Part shown: piece after piece, positions 1-8,516 of the stretch | Numbering within the stretch: the stretch's first letter is position 1 | Layout: each line of letters starts with the position of its first letter | Assembly (NCBI GenBank): GCA_965651695.1 | Contig: CBFGTI010000005.1 | Location: 1 to 64,000, forward strand | Direction of reading: 5' to 3' | DNA length: 64,000 nucleotides | DNA from: Imperialibacter sp965651695 | GTDB taxonomy: Bacteria > Bacteroidota > Bacteroidia > Cytophagales > Cyclobacteriaceae | Position numbers and translations under genes: made by a program | Notes under the pieces: generated by a model | Seen by the model: only the letters and a program-made list of their open reading frames with translations | Database searches by the model: none | Told to the model about the DNA's origin: nothing

Positions 1-996
1 CTTATCACGCTGCAAAACGGAAAAGACCTGGAGACCAAGTTTGCCAACGCCTACCGCAAAATGGTGACGCTGAAGATCGAAGACGAGATTACGTACCAGC
101 AGTTTTGGCAGCCCATTGAAGCAAGGGTGGCCAGCAACAAAAAACTGTACCTGTCGCTCGATGGTGTATACAACCAGATTAACGTGGCCACGCTCAAAGC
201 CGACGATGGCACTTATGTGAAAGACAAACACGACCTGGTGCTGCTGAGCAGTACGAGGCAGCTGGCCCAGGCAAGAGCAGCCGCGGCGCCATCAAAAAAT
301 ACGGTGCTGGTGGGCTTCCCCAACTACGGCACAAAAAAAACCCTGGCGCCGCTGCCTGGCACACAAAAAGAAGTACAGGCCATTGGTGCGCTAGCCAAAA
401 CCCAGGGCTCGCAAGCGGATGTATATATGCAAAATGAGGCCACCGAAGCGCTGATCAAAGACAAGGTGAACAACCCTCGTATCCTTCACATAGCCACCCA
501 CGGCTTTTTCCTTCAGGATGTGAATGAAACACATGGCGACAAGGTGCTGGGCGTAGAAATAAGCAAAGCCAGGGAAAATCCGCTGCTTCGCTCGGGCCTT
601 TTCCTTGCCGGCGCCGAAAGCACCATGGACAACCTGGAGGGCAAAGAAGTAAACAGCAACGACAACGGCATTCTCACTGCCTATGAGGTGCTGAACCTCA
701 AACTTGAGCAAACCGATATGGTAATTCTCAGCGCATGTGAAACTGGCCTGGGAGAGGTAAAAAGCGGCGAGGGAGTATACGGCTTGCAGCGGGCATTTCA
801 GGTGGCAGGCGCCGGCTCCATTATCATGAGCTTGTGGAAGGTAAACGACGAAGCCACACAGGAGCTGATGGTGAACTTCTACAGGGAGTTTCTGAAGTCG
901 GGCGACAAGCAGGCAGCTTTTGCCAAAGCCCAGAATGTGCTGCGAACCAAATATGCGGAACCGTACTATTGGGGTGCATTTGTGATGATGAACTGA
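1..996 (+). CDS. CHAT-domain protein, C-terminal part (5' end outside window)
   Basis: The frame is open from base 1 with no start visible, so only about the last 331 residues are present. They form a CHAT domain, the caspase-like fold related to separases and gingipains. The probable catalytic His lies in an ATHG motif (codon 499-501) and the Cys in SACETG (codon 736-738), followed by the usual glycine-rich GEGVYGLQRAF stretch. Family members of this type usually carry TPRs upstream, which would lie left of the window. The substrate is unknown. It is one of three CHAT proteins here. A repeat-rich gap follows it. Confidence 0.9.
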   Translation, partial: LITLQNGKDLETKFANAYRKMVTLKIEDEITYQQFWQPIEARVASNKKLYLSLDGVYNQINVATLKADDGTYVKDKHDLVLLSSTRQLAQARAAAAPSKNTVLVGFPNYGTKKTLAPLPGTQKEVQAIGALAKTQGSQADVYMQNEATEALIKDKVNNPRILHIATHGFFLQDVNETHGDKVLGVEISKARENPLLRSGLFLAGAESTMDNLEGKEVNSNDNGILTAYEVLNLKLEQTDMVILSACETGLGEVKSGEGVYGLQRAFQVAGAGSIIMSLWKVNDEATQELMVNFYREFLKSGDKQAAFAKAQNVLRTKYAEPYYWGAFVMMN

Positions 997-1341
997 GGGA
1001 TTTCGGATTCGGATTTCGGGGCCGTGTGCTGTTGCTGGCTGATCAAACTGAGGCTGATCGCTGCGAACGCCCGCTGCAGACTTCGCTCCACCGCCATACA
1101 GTGGACTTTCGATGGTGGACCCTAAATACCGCAAGCGTCTCGCTTGTGGGTTGCTTTTGTCAAGCGTCTCGCTTGCTTTCTAAATACCGCTGCCATCCAA
1201 TGCGTAGCCCTTCAGACTACGCAATGCTACACCGCCCATTCAGGGCCAGGCTGCCTGCAAGCGAATGGCTTCCGCCATGCTGTGGACAATCGACTATCCA
1301 CTGTGGACTACTACGGATTACCAACTTTCCGCTACCTTTAG
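997..1341. repeat. Intergenic repeat cluster downstream of CHAT gene
   Basis: No gene is seen. The stretch begins with GATTTCGGATT words at about 1000-1020. It then carries two copies of the palindrome CAAGCGTCTCGCTTG (1132-1146 and 1161-1175), one hairpin with arms TGCGTAG and CTACGCA (1201-1223), and several GTGGAC/TCGAC words (about 1101-1122 and 1281-1312). The same elements recur at 6.4-7.2 kb and, for the GTGGAC type, at 16.1-16.3 kb. They look like small extragenic palindromic elements. Confidence 0.75.
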
Positions 1342-2586
1342 ATGAACTTACATCGCATGCTAGCAAAACCTTTTCCCCGTCTACTACCCCTTGTTGCTCT
1401 GTTTCTCTTGTCCGCCTGCACGGTGTCGGAGCAAAAAGCTGCTGAGCAAACCGTAACAGACGAAAACGCCGCCGCGCAGGACCTGCCCATTGCCGTTGGG
1501 GCCACTCAAACAGCCGATTACTTCCCCCTCATTAAGGAGAAAAACCTCGGCATGGTAGTCAACCACACTTCGCTGGTCGACTCGCTGCACCTGGTTGATT
1601 TTCTGCTGGCCAACGAAATGAAGGTAAAAGCCATTTATGCCCCTGAGCATGGCTTTAAAGGTACTGTGGAAAGAGGCAAAGATGTGGCTCATTCTGTCGA
1701 TCCGGCAACAGGCATTCCGGTGTTTTCCATCTATGGCAGCAGAAAAAAACCAACTGCCGAAGATCTCGAAGGCATTGACCTGATGCTGTTCGACATGCAG
1801 GACGTGGGCGTCCGCTTCTTCACCTACATCTCAACACTCCACTATGTGATGGAGGCGTGCGCCGAAAACAATATCCCGCTTATTATCCTCGATCGCCCCA
1901 ACCCCGTTGGCTACTTTATAGACGGCCCCGTGCTCGACACTGCCTACAGCTCGTTTATCGGTATGCACCCCATACCTATTGCCCATGGCATGACCATCGG
2001 CGAATACGGCCAAATGATTAACGGGGAAAAGTGGCTGAAGAATGGTGTGCAGTGTGAGCTGACGGTGATAAAAGCGGCCAACTACAACCATCAGGCACTT
2101 TACCACCTGCCTGTGGGCCCATCGCCCAACCTGCCCGACATGCGGTCGGTATACCTCTACCCCACCACCTGCCTTTTTGAAGGCACCGAGGTAAGCGAAG
2201 GCCGCGGCACGTGGAAGCCATTTCAACAATTTGGCACGCCTTTTTTTACGCCTAAGGTAAACCCATTTGTGCCCGAGCCAATTCCAGGGTTAAGCCAGGA
2301 GCCCAAGTACGAAGGAGACACCTGCTACGGCTACAACCTTTCGGAGGTACCTATTGAAGAGCTGCAGCAGATAAAACAAATAGAACTGAAGTATCTGCTT
2401 GAATTCTATAGCAAGTCGCCCGACAAGGAGAAGTTTTTCGGCCCTTCGATGGACCTGCTGGCAGGCAGCGATCAGCTTCGGAAGCAGATAATAGCAGGTA
2501 AAACGGAAGAAGAAATAAGAGCAAGCTGGCAGGAAGGGCTGGCAAGGTTTAGGCAAGTGAGAGAGAAATATTTGATGTACGAATAA
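1342..2586 (+). CDS. DUF1343 / NamZ-like exo-beta-N-acetylmuramidase lipoprotein
   Basis: This 414-residue protein starts with a lipoprotein signal (hydrophobic run ending LLSAC), so it is probably anchored in the envelope. The rest matches DUF1343, the family of NamZ exo-N-acetylmuramidases (glycoside hydrolase family 171), which remove terminal MurNAc from peptidoglycan fragments. Visible family motifs include YAPEHGF, FDMQDVGVRFFTYI, DRPNP and a PIAHGMTIGE stretch. The role is therefore likely cell-wall recycling outside the cytoplasm. A Met at residue 6 is an equally possible start. It stands alone, with repeats upstream and the small DUF4180 gene 62 bp downstream. Confidence 0.85.
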   Translation: MNLHRMLAKPFPRLLPLVALFLLSACTVSEQKAAEQTVTDENAAAQDLPIAVGATQTADYFPLIKEKNLGMVVNHTSLVDSLHLVDFLLANEMKVKAIYAPEHGFKGTVERGKDVAHSVDPATGIPVFSIYGSRKKPTAEDLEGIDLMLFDMQDVGVRFFTYISTLHYVMEACAENNIPLIILDRPNPVGYFIDGPVLDTAYSSFIGMHPIPIAHGMTIGEYGQMINGEKWLKNGVQCELTVIKAANYNHQALYHLPVGPSPNLPDMRSVYLYPTTCLFEGTEVSEGRGTWKPFQQFGTPFFTPKVNPFVPEPIPGLSQEPKYEGDTCYGYNLSEVPIEELQQIKQIELKYLLEFYSKSPDKEKFFGPSMDLLAGSDQLRKQIIAGKTEEEIRASWQEGLARFRQVREKYLMYE

Positions 2587-2648
2587 GAGGCCACACCTAA
2601 AACCGCCGAGGCAAGAAATCGAGTTTACATCAACGGACTCAAAAAAAG

Positions 2649-3011
2649 ATGACCATCAACATTATTGAAGAAAACGACACAGCTTTCGCTGAAATAATAG
2701 CCGACAACGTAGTTATCGCCGATACACAAGATGCGCTGGACCTGCTGGCCAACTGCGCCTACAGCGGCGCCACCAATATTATAGTGAGCGAGATACAGCT
2801 AAGTCCGGCTTTTTTCGACCTCAAAAGTGGTTTGGCTGGCGATGTCCTTCAAAAGTTCTCCAACTACAAGTGCCGGCTGGCTATAGTCGGCAACTTCGGC
2901 AGGTACGATAGCAAGAGCCTCCGCGACTTTATTTACGAAAGCAATAAAGTGGGCAGAATCAACTTTGTGGCAGATGTGGATGAAGCGAAGAGATGTCTGG
3001 CCAAGACCTAG
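2649..3011 (+). CDS. DUF4180 domain-containing protein
   Basis: The 120-residue protein spans a single DUF4180 domain. It has no signal peptide or membrane segment, so it is probably cytoplasmic. The alternating strand-helix pattern, with SEIQLSPAFFDLKSGLAGDVLQ in the middle and RDFIYESN near the end, fits the family. The function is unknown. It lies between the NamZ-like lipoprotein gene and a membrane AraC regulator on the same strand, but the gaps (62 and 104 bp) do not prove an operon. Confidence 0.75.
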   Translation: MTINIIEENDTAFAEIIADNVVIADTQDALDLLANCAYSGATNIIVSEIQLSPAFFDLKSGLAGDVLQKFSNYKCRLAIVGNFGRYDSKSLRDFIYESNKVGRINFVADVDEAKRCLAKT

Positions 3012-3115
3012 CCCTCCAACTCTTCGGCCGCTTCCCTCCTGAAACAAGCCAAATATGAAGTACGGGATTCTACCTTTTTGCGCTGAAGACTGTATCTTAA
3101 CCTCCTCTTTTGGGT

Positions 3116-4186
3116 ATGGAAAGTTTTGAAGCAATTATTCTTCTGGTAGTGTCGGGGCAGGGAATGCTGCTGAGCATGGGGCTTATTTCCTCGGTTATCA
3201 AAAAGAGCTATTCCAATTTCTTTCTGGGGCTCATTACGCTGGTGGTAACGCTCGAAATGCTGAATGCCTGGGCCACCCACATACAATACCACAACAGCCC
3301 TCGCGCTTTCCCATTCTGGATCTTCGGCTCGTACCTCATACTTCCCCCGGCCTTGCTGTTGTTTTCGCGGGTTAATACGCAGCCTGCCTTTGTACCCAAC
3401 CGCAAAACTCTTTGGTGGTTTGCACCTGCAGCAGTAGAAATAGTGGTAGAGTTTTCAGCCTTCTACTACTATGTGAGCACTGGTGTCTCTATTAACCTGT
3501 TGCAGTACACCGCGTGGTTTGCATTTACGGAGTTGCTGCCTGTGGCTGGTATGGCAGCGGCTGTGGTGGTGTACTGGCTCAACCTGCGGAGAGCGGCCGT
3601 GCGCATAAAAGAAACAAACGTGGTCAGCGGTTGGCCGCACCTGGCAAAGCTTTACAGCCTTTTTGGGCTGTTTGTGTTATTTACGCTGCTATGGATACTA
3701 CAGGTTGCCGGTATCCATGTGTTTTCAATCATTGAAATTGTGCTCTCCGCTTTTCTGTTTGTTCTGGGCTATCTTGGCTACTTTCATCCTTCATTTTTTG
3801 AAGTGCCTCCTCTTTTGAAAGGAAAAAACAGGGAGGAGTTTGCTCAATACAACGACGACGCAGAGCTACAGCGACTACTTGCGCTTTTTGAAAATGAAAA
3901 ACTTCACCGCCAGCCGCGGCTTGGGCTCGACGACGTCGCCGGCAAGCTGAAGCTACCTTCTCGCTACGTGTCGGGCCTTGTGAACACCTACCACCGCACC
4001 GACTTCCGCAACTTCGTAAACCGCTACCGGGTGAACGACGTAGTTGAGAGGATAAAAGACCCAAGGGAGAGCCACAAAACCCTGCTGGCGCTGGCAATGG
4101 AAGCAGGCTTCAGCTCCAAGTCTTCGTTCAACCAGATATTTAAGACCGTTACCGGGCAGAAGCCTTCCGACTACCTGGTAAAGTGA
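3116..4186 (+). CDS. AraC-family regulator with N-terminal membrane sensor
   Basis: The protein has 356 residues from the ATG at 3116. A TTG two codons earlier is less likely. About residues 1-230 form roughly seven hydrophobic segments, and the last 100 residues are an AraC-type double helix-turn-helix containing VNRYRVNDVV and GFSSKSSFNQIFK. This arrangement, a multi-pass sensor fused directly to an AraC DNA-binding domain, is common in Bacteroidota and senses unknown envelope or membrane signals. A 30-bp palindrome just downstream, before the metallopeptidase-like gene, is one candidate target (inference). Confidence 0.88.
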   Translation: MESFEAIILLVVSGQGMLLSMGLISSVIKKSYSNFFLGLITLVVTLEMLNAWATHIQYHNSPRAFPFWIFGSYLILPPALLLFSRVNTQPAFVPNRKTLWWFAPAAVEIVVEFSAFYYYVSTGVSINLLQYTAWFAFTELLPVAGMAAAVVVYWLNLRRAAVRIKETNVVSGWPHLAKLYSLFGLFVLFTLLWILQVAGIHVFSIIEIVLSAFLFVLGYLGYFHPSFFEVPPLLKGKNREEFAQYNDDAELQRLLALFENEKLHRQPRLGLDDVAGKLKLPSRYVSGLVNTYHRTDFRNFVNRYRVNDVVERIKDPRESHKTLLALAMEAGFSSKSSFNQIFKTVTGQKPSDYLVK

Positions 4187-4198
4187 AATAGGCACAGA

Positions 4199-4228
4199 AA
4201 CATGTTTCGGGACGTCCGGAAACATGTT
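4199..4228. promoter_or_regulatory. 30-bp near-perfect palindrome
   Basis: Arms AACATGTTTC (4199-4208) and GAAACATGTT (4219-4228) flank a centre that contains GGACGTCC. Only the two bases either side of that centre fail to pair, so 28 of 30 positions are symmetric. No T run follows, so a terminator is unlikely. It sits 12 bp after the AraC stop codon and 55 bp before the next start, which suits an operator or a mobile palindromic element. Confidence 0.7.
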
Positions 4229-4283
4229 GTGAGGCGACCAAAACCGCGGACACCTTGTTCTTTGACCAAAAAACTGAAAGAAC

Positions 4284-6284
4284 ATGAGAACATTTTTACT
4301 TTTGCTGATAGTTGCCATCAGCCTCCCTTTGCAAAGCCAGGCGCAACTCCCCGCCGAATACGCATCCGGCAAGTTCAGCGTCAGATTCAATAAAAATGTC
4401 GAACTTCTTGGCTTCGGGTATTTCCTCGTGTTTGAAACGGAAGACATCGAAAGCAAAACCATCACCCTGGGCGATGAGGAAGTACTTAAAAAAGACTGGC
4501 ATAGCTACGGCTACCATTTTTACCGGCAGTACCAGGGGCATGCCCAAAGCGAAAGCTTGCAGCGGGGCATTGCGCTGGCCAATCACCTTTGGCTCGACTA
4601 CCTCATCAGTCTGCTGCTGCAGGTAGACGACTTCCCCAATGCCACACTACCGCCCGATATAGCAGAGCGGGCGTATATCAACTTTTCGCTGACCGGCAAT
4701 GCCACCGAAGCCAGGGAAAATGCATCGCTCTTCCTGAGAGCAATGAACGAATTTTACCGGGAGGTGCAGTTCGACACGTACTTTTCCAATTCGAAAGGCT
4801 ACTATGTGGCTGCCCTGGAGGAGATAAAAAGCAACCTGCCGGAGGCTTCATTTGTACAACACCTGGAAGATTTTTACGGTAGCTCATTCGAAAACTATGT
4901 ACTCGTTCCCAGCCTCACTATTCCCAAGGGTATGGGCTTTGGCATCAGGCATCAAGAGCAGGTATACAATGTGTTTGGCGCATTCGATCGCCAGGCGTTT
5001 TTGAATGTAGAAAAACCGGATATGGGCTTTGCCAACCGCACCCGCCTGCGAGAGTTGAGCGTGCATGAGTTTGGCCACTCATTTGTCGGCCCCGCGCTGC
5101 AAAGCACACCCGATGAAGCCTTTAGCGCCACCGAGCACCTGTTTGAACCCATACGACAAGCCGTGGACAGCCAGGGTTATATGGACTGGCAAACAGCGCT
5201 CAACGAGCATTTTGTAAGAGCAGGCGAAATACAGATTGCCCAGGAAACCGCCCCGCCGGCAGATGTGGAAAGGCTGAAAAAGGAATACCTCGAAACCCGC
5301 CAGTTTATTTACATTCCCCATATTCTGAAGGAGCTCGACGCATACCGAACTTCGGGTAGCTACCCATATAGCGATGCGGTACGCCGTGGCATGGACGCAC
5401 TGAAAGCGCTTGCAGCAACAGGCGGCACTACAGAACCTGGGCTCTTCCCTACCAACCCGGCGGATGCACAGTTTCATACTGCGGACATCACACGGTTTTG
5501 GGAGGTATTCGACAACAGCTATCCGAAGCTTCGGGGCCACGATTTTCAGGCGCACTACGTCGACAAGGGAAGCCCCGGGCTGCGGGGGTTTATCCCGTAC
5601 CGGATCGAAAGCGCCAATAAGCTGGTGAAAACGGTGCAGCAAAACCTTGACTACTACTTACAGATAAGGGAAAGCTCCCTGGCCATTGATGCGCAAAAAG
5701 AGCAGTTTCGGCAAGGCTTCTACCGGCTGAAGGAGCTATACCCAGAGGCGGTGTTTCCCGATGTGTACTTTGTAATTGGCAGAAGAAACTCCGGCGGCAC
5801 CATCTTCGAAGGCGGCTTGGTTATCGGCGCTGAAAGGTTTGGCACACCCAACGCGGACTTCAAGCCCGATATTGATATAGCCCGCCTGCCCAATATAATT
5901 GCCCACGAACTGGTGCACTTTCAGCAAAGCTATCCGGAGGGCAACTCGCTGCTCGGTCAGTGTATAAGAGAAGGTGCAGCAGACTTTGTTTCGGGCCTGG
6001 TATACCCAATGGAGGGCCGCAGCACCAACTACGAGTATGGAGAGGCAAATGAGGCTGCACTTTGGGAGGAGTTTGTGCAGCGAAAAAATGGCAAAGACTG
6101 GAGTGGCTGGCTGTACTCCTCTAAAGTCAGCTCACGGCCTGCCGATATCGGCTATTGGATAGGATACAAAATTTGCGAGGCATATTACAGCCGAATGGAA
6201 GATAAAAACCAAGCGATTCGCGATATACTCAACATTCGCGACTTCGATGAGTTTTTGCAAAAGAGCGGCTATGAAGGGAAGTGA
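4284..6284 (+). CDS. Exported protein with two HExxH metallopeptidase-like sites (DUF4932-like)
   Basis: The protein has 666 residues and starts with a signal peptide ending near QSQAQ, so it is exported. Two separate zinc-peptidase signatures are visible: HEFGH at residues 261-265 in a DUF4932-like region, and HELVH at 541-545 with a candidate third ligand Glu at 563 in REGAAD. The second half resembles Bacteroidota DUF2268/GldB-type peptidase domains. Two gluzincin-like sites in one chain suggest a fusion or an internal duplication. Whether both sites are active is not known. It stands alone after the AraC regulator. Confidence 0.7.
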   Translation: MRTFLLLLIVAISLPLQSQAQLPAEYASGKFSVRFNKNVELLGFGYFLVFETEDIESKTITLGDEEVLKKDWHSYGYHFYRQYQGHAQSESLQRGIALANHLWLDYLISLLLQVDDFPNATLPPDIAERAYINFSLTGNATEARENASLFLRAMNEFYREVQFDTYFSNSKGYYVAALEEIKSNLPEASFVQHLEDFYGSSFENYVLVPSLTIPKGMGFGIRHQEQVYNVFGAFDRQAFLNVEKPDMGFANRTRLRELSVHEFGHSFVGPALQSTPDEAFSATEHLFEPIRQAVDSQGYMDWQTALNEHFVRAGEIQIAQETAPPADVERLKKEYLETRQFIYIPHILKELDAYRTSGSYPYSDAVRRGMDALKALAATGGTTEPGLFPTNPADAQFHTADITRFWEVFDNSYPKLRGHDFQAHYVDKGSPGLRGFIPYRIESANKLVKTVQQNLDYYLQIRESSLAIDAQKEQFRQGFYRLKELYPEAVFPDVYFVIGRRNSGGTIFEGGLVIGAERFGTPNADFKPDIDIARLPNIIAHELVHFQQSYPEGNSLLGQCIREGAADFVSGLVYPMEGRSTNYEYGEANEAALWEEFVQRKNGKDWSGWLYSSKVSSRPADIGYWIGYKICEAYYSRMEDKNQAIRDILNIRDFDEFLQKSGYEGK

Positions 6285-6490
6285 AGGCTTCCCTGCTTGC
6301 CAAGCGTAGCCAGGATGGGGCAGCACCCTAGCCGGGCGCCCCTAGCCGGGCGCCCCTAGCCGGGCGCCCTAACCTGCAGCTCCATCGCCCCGTCAGGGCT
6401 TGGCTATGTATACCGCAATGCGTCTCGCTTGCTTTCGCTGCAATGCGTAGCCCTTACAGACTACGCAATGCTACACCACCCTTTCAGGGC

Positions 6491-6840
6491 TGCCTTTCTG
6501 CTAGTGAATTTCTCGTCGCACAACACAAGCTTCCCGGCTGCTTTACAAACAATTTAATCACCGACGCCGCCCTTACCCACCGAAGCAATTCCACCCGCTC
6601 CAGCCCCATCGGGGCAAAACATTGGTAGGCCCGCAGGGCCGGTTTATATAATGGAATCTACATATAATGCCGTAGGTATGACACATTCCATACCACAAGC
6701 GTCCGCCCGGCAGAATGCCCGGTTGGAAACTTGTGGAGCCCCCTATCAAGCGTCTCGCTTGCTTTCACTGCAGCCCAAATGCGTAGCCCTTTCAGACTAC
6801 GCAATGCTACACCACCCTTTCAGGGGCGCCCGGCTAGGGC
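6491..6840. repeat. 350-bp direct repeat, copy 1
   Basis: Copy 1 runs from TGCCTTTCTG at 6491 to the start of the same word at 6841. The two copies are almost identical from about 6540 to 6787, for example at AATTTAATCA (6551/6901) and ATGGAATCTA (6651/7001), always offset by exactly 350 bp. Confidence 0.85.
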
Positions 6841-7190
6841 TGCCTTTCTGCTAGTGAATTTCTCGCCGCACAACCTGGGCTTCCCGGCAGCTTTACAAAC
6901 AATTTAATCACCGACGCCGCCCTTACCCACCGAAGCAATTCCACCCGCTCCAGCCCCATCGGGGCAAAACATTGGTAGGCCCGCAGGGCCGGTTTATATA
7001 ATGGAATCTACATATAATGCCGTAGGTATGACACATTCCATACCACAAGCGTCCGCCCGGCAGAATGCCCGGTTGGAAACTTGTGGAGCCCCCTATCAAG
7101 CGTCTCGCTTGCTTTCACTGCAGCCCAAATGCGTAGCCCTTCAGACTACGCAGAGCTACGTCACCCCTAGCCGGGCGCCCCTATCGGGGC
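6841..7190. repeat. 350-bp direct repeat, copy 2
   Basis: Copy 2 follows copy 1 without a gap. It differs at a few bases near its left end (about 6856-6888). After 7139 it loses one T and drifts away from copy 1, so its right end is worn or was recombined with another GCCGGGCGCCCC element. Confidence 0.85.
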
Positions 7191-7397
7191 TGCCTCTCGG
7201 CTAGTGAATACCTTCCTGCACTTCATGAACGTCTCGGCTACACAAACACCTTAAACCTGTAACCTGCTAGTTAAATTTATTTCCCGCCGGGGAATTCCTG
7301 TTGGCAATTCCGCCTCCCCCTACCATTTGTCCTCTCTTGTTTTTACCTTCAGCCCCCGTAATACCAGGCCCGTATTTGGCCACATCCCACTTAATAA

Positions 7398-8516
7398 ATG
7401 AAAAACAAAGCAACCATCTGCGTGCAATCGCCCGGACCACGGTCAGGCGCCATTACCCCCATCGATCCCTCCACGGCCAACAAATACATCGGCATGGACG
7501 ACGTGGTGTACCCCCGCTACTTTAACACCCGCAACCAGGAGGTGATAGTGCAAAAGCTTTGCAAGCTCGAAGCCGCTGAGGATGGCCTTGTGTTCAGCTC
7601 GGGCACGGCCGCCATCTCCTCTACCCTCTTTGCCCTGCTCAACCACGGCGACCACATTATCCTGTCGGACGAGATCTATGGCGGCACTCACAAGCTGGCC
7701 ATGGAAGAGTTTACCAAGTTTGGCATAGCGTTCGACTTTGTGCCGGTAAACGACGCTGTCCGCCTGGCAGCGGCGATCCGCAAGCAAACGAAGGTGATCT
7801 ATTTCGAAACGCCCTCCAACCCGCTGCAGTCGATTACTGACATCAAAAAGGTGGTAGCTACTGCTAAACAACATGGCATTGTAACGGTGGTCGACAACAC
7901 CTTTGCTACGCCCATCTGCCAAAACCCGATTGCACTGGGTGTAGACGTGGTGGCCCATAGCGGTACTAAGTACCTTGGCGGCCACAGCGACCTTAGCTTT
8001 GGGGCAGTGGCCACCTCCCGCAAAATAAAGCAGCTCATACACAAGCACTGCACCAACTACGGTGGTGCACTCAACAGCATCGACTGCTACATTGTGGAGC
8101 GTAGCCTGAAAACACTGGCGCTGCGGGTGGAAAAACAGTGCGACAATGCCATGCAGATAGCGGAATATTTGCAGCAGCACCCGGTCGTTAAAAAAGTGTA
8201 TTATCCGGGGTTGCCCACCCATCCAGGTCATGCTGTGGCCCGTGAGCAAATGGGCGGCAAGTTTGGGGCGATGCTGTCGTTTGAGCTGGCGGATGCAGCC
8301 CAAACGGCAACCTTCCTGCAGAAGCTGGAGATTATAGAGCCGATGGTAAGCCTCGGCGGTGTGGAGTCTACCATCTGCCAGGCATCGGAAACCTCACACA
8401 AGAAAATGCCAAGGGCAGAGCGCCTGAAAATAGGTGTGACGGACGAATTGCTGAGGCTGTCGGTGGGGATTGAGGACGCGGGGGATTTGATTGCGGACCT
8501 GGGAAAAGCTCTTTGA
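7398..8516 (+). CDS. PLP-dependent Cys/Met metabolism enzyme (cystathionine gamma-synthase/lyase family)
   Basis: This is a full-length 372-residue cytoplasmic enzyme of the trans-sulfuration family. The PLP Lys is K191 in SGTKYLGGHSD, and the cofactor-binding FSSGTAAISS and VVDNTFATP motifs are present. The C-terminal SLGGVESTICQ also fits. Family members catalyse gamma- or beta-elimination or replacement on homoserine esters, cystathionine, cysteine or methionine. The sequence alone does not say which, so cystathionine gamma-synthase, gamma-lyase and methionine gamma-lyase all remain open. It has no operon partner and is flanked by repeats on both sides. Confidence 0.88.
   Translation: MKNKATICVQSPGPRSGAITPIDPSTANKYIGMDDVVYPRYFNTRNQEVIVQKLCKLEAAEDGLVFSSGTAAISSTLFALLNHGDHIILSDEIYGGTHKLAMEEFTKFGIAFDFVPVNDAVRLAAAIRKQTKVIYFETPSNPLQSITDIKKVVATAKQHGIVTVVDNTFATPICQNPIALGVDVVAHSGTKYLGGHSDLSFGAVATSRKIKQLIHKHCTNYGGALNSIDCYIVERSLKTLALRVEKQCDNAMQIAEYLQQHPVVKKVYYPGLPTHPGHAVAREQMGGKFGAMLSFELADAAQTATFLQKLEIIEPMVSLGGVESTICQASETSHKKMPRAERLKIGVTDELLRLSVGIEDAGDLIADLGKAL

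Larger units (their letters stand above)
6285..7397. repeat. 1.1-kb intergenic repeat island
   Basis: There is no credible gene. From left to right it holds a short tandem of CGGGCGCCCCTAGC at about 6330-6371, a partial repeat copy at 6410-6490, and two direct copies of a 350-bp unit. Hairpins inside include GGCCC-gca-GGGCC, GCCCCATCGGGGC, CAAGCGTCTCGCTTG (6747-6761, 7097-7111) and TGCGTAG-loop-CTACGCA (6444-6467, 6780-6803, 7130-7152). Short frames beginning with MESTYNAVG at 6651 and 7001 are by-products of the duplication. Confidence 0.8.

Noticed and set aside
391..1134. Minus-strand frame over the CHAT gene
   Set aside because: It overlaps the catalytic CHAT motifs on the other strand.
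6330..6371. Direct repeats that might be a CRISPR array
   Set aside because: The units are 14 bp and adjacent, with no unique spacers between them.
6651..7204. Two 67-residue frames with identical starts (MESTYNAVG)
   Set aside because: They are translations of the 350-bp repeat unit; the sequence has hairpins and no family likeness, so it is not coding.
6285..7397. Insertion sequence
   Set aside because: No transposase and no clear terminal inverted repeats with target duplications.
7443..8303. 286-residue minus-strand frame over the PLP enzyme
   Set aside because: The PLP enzyme on the plus strand has all family motifs.
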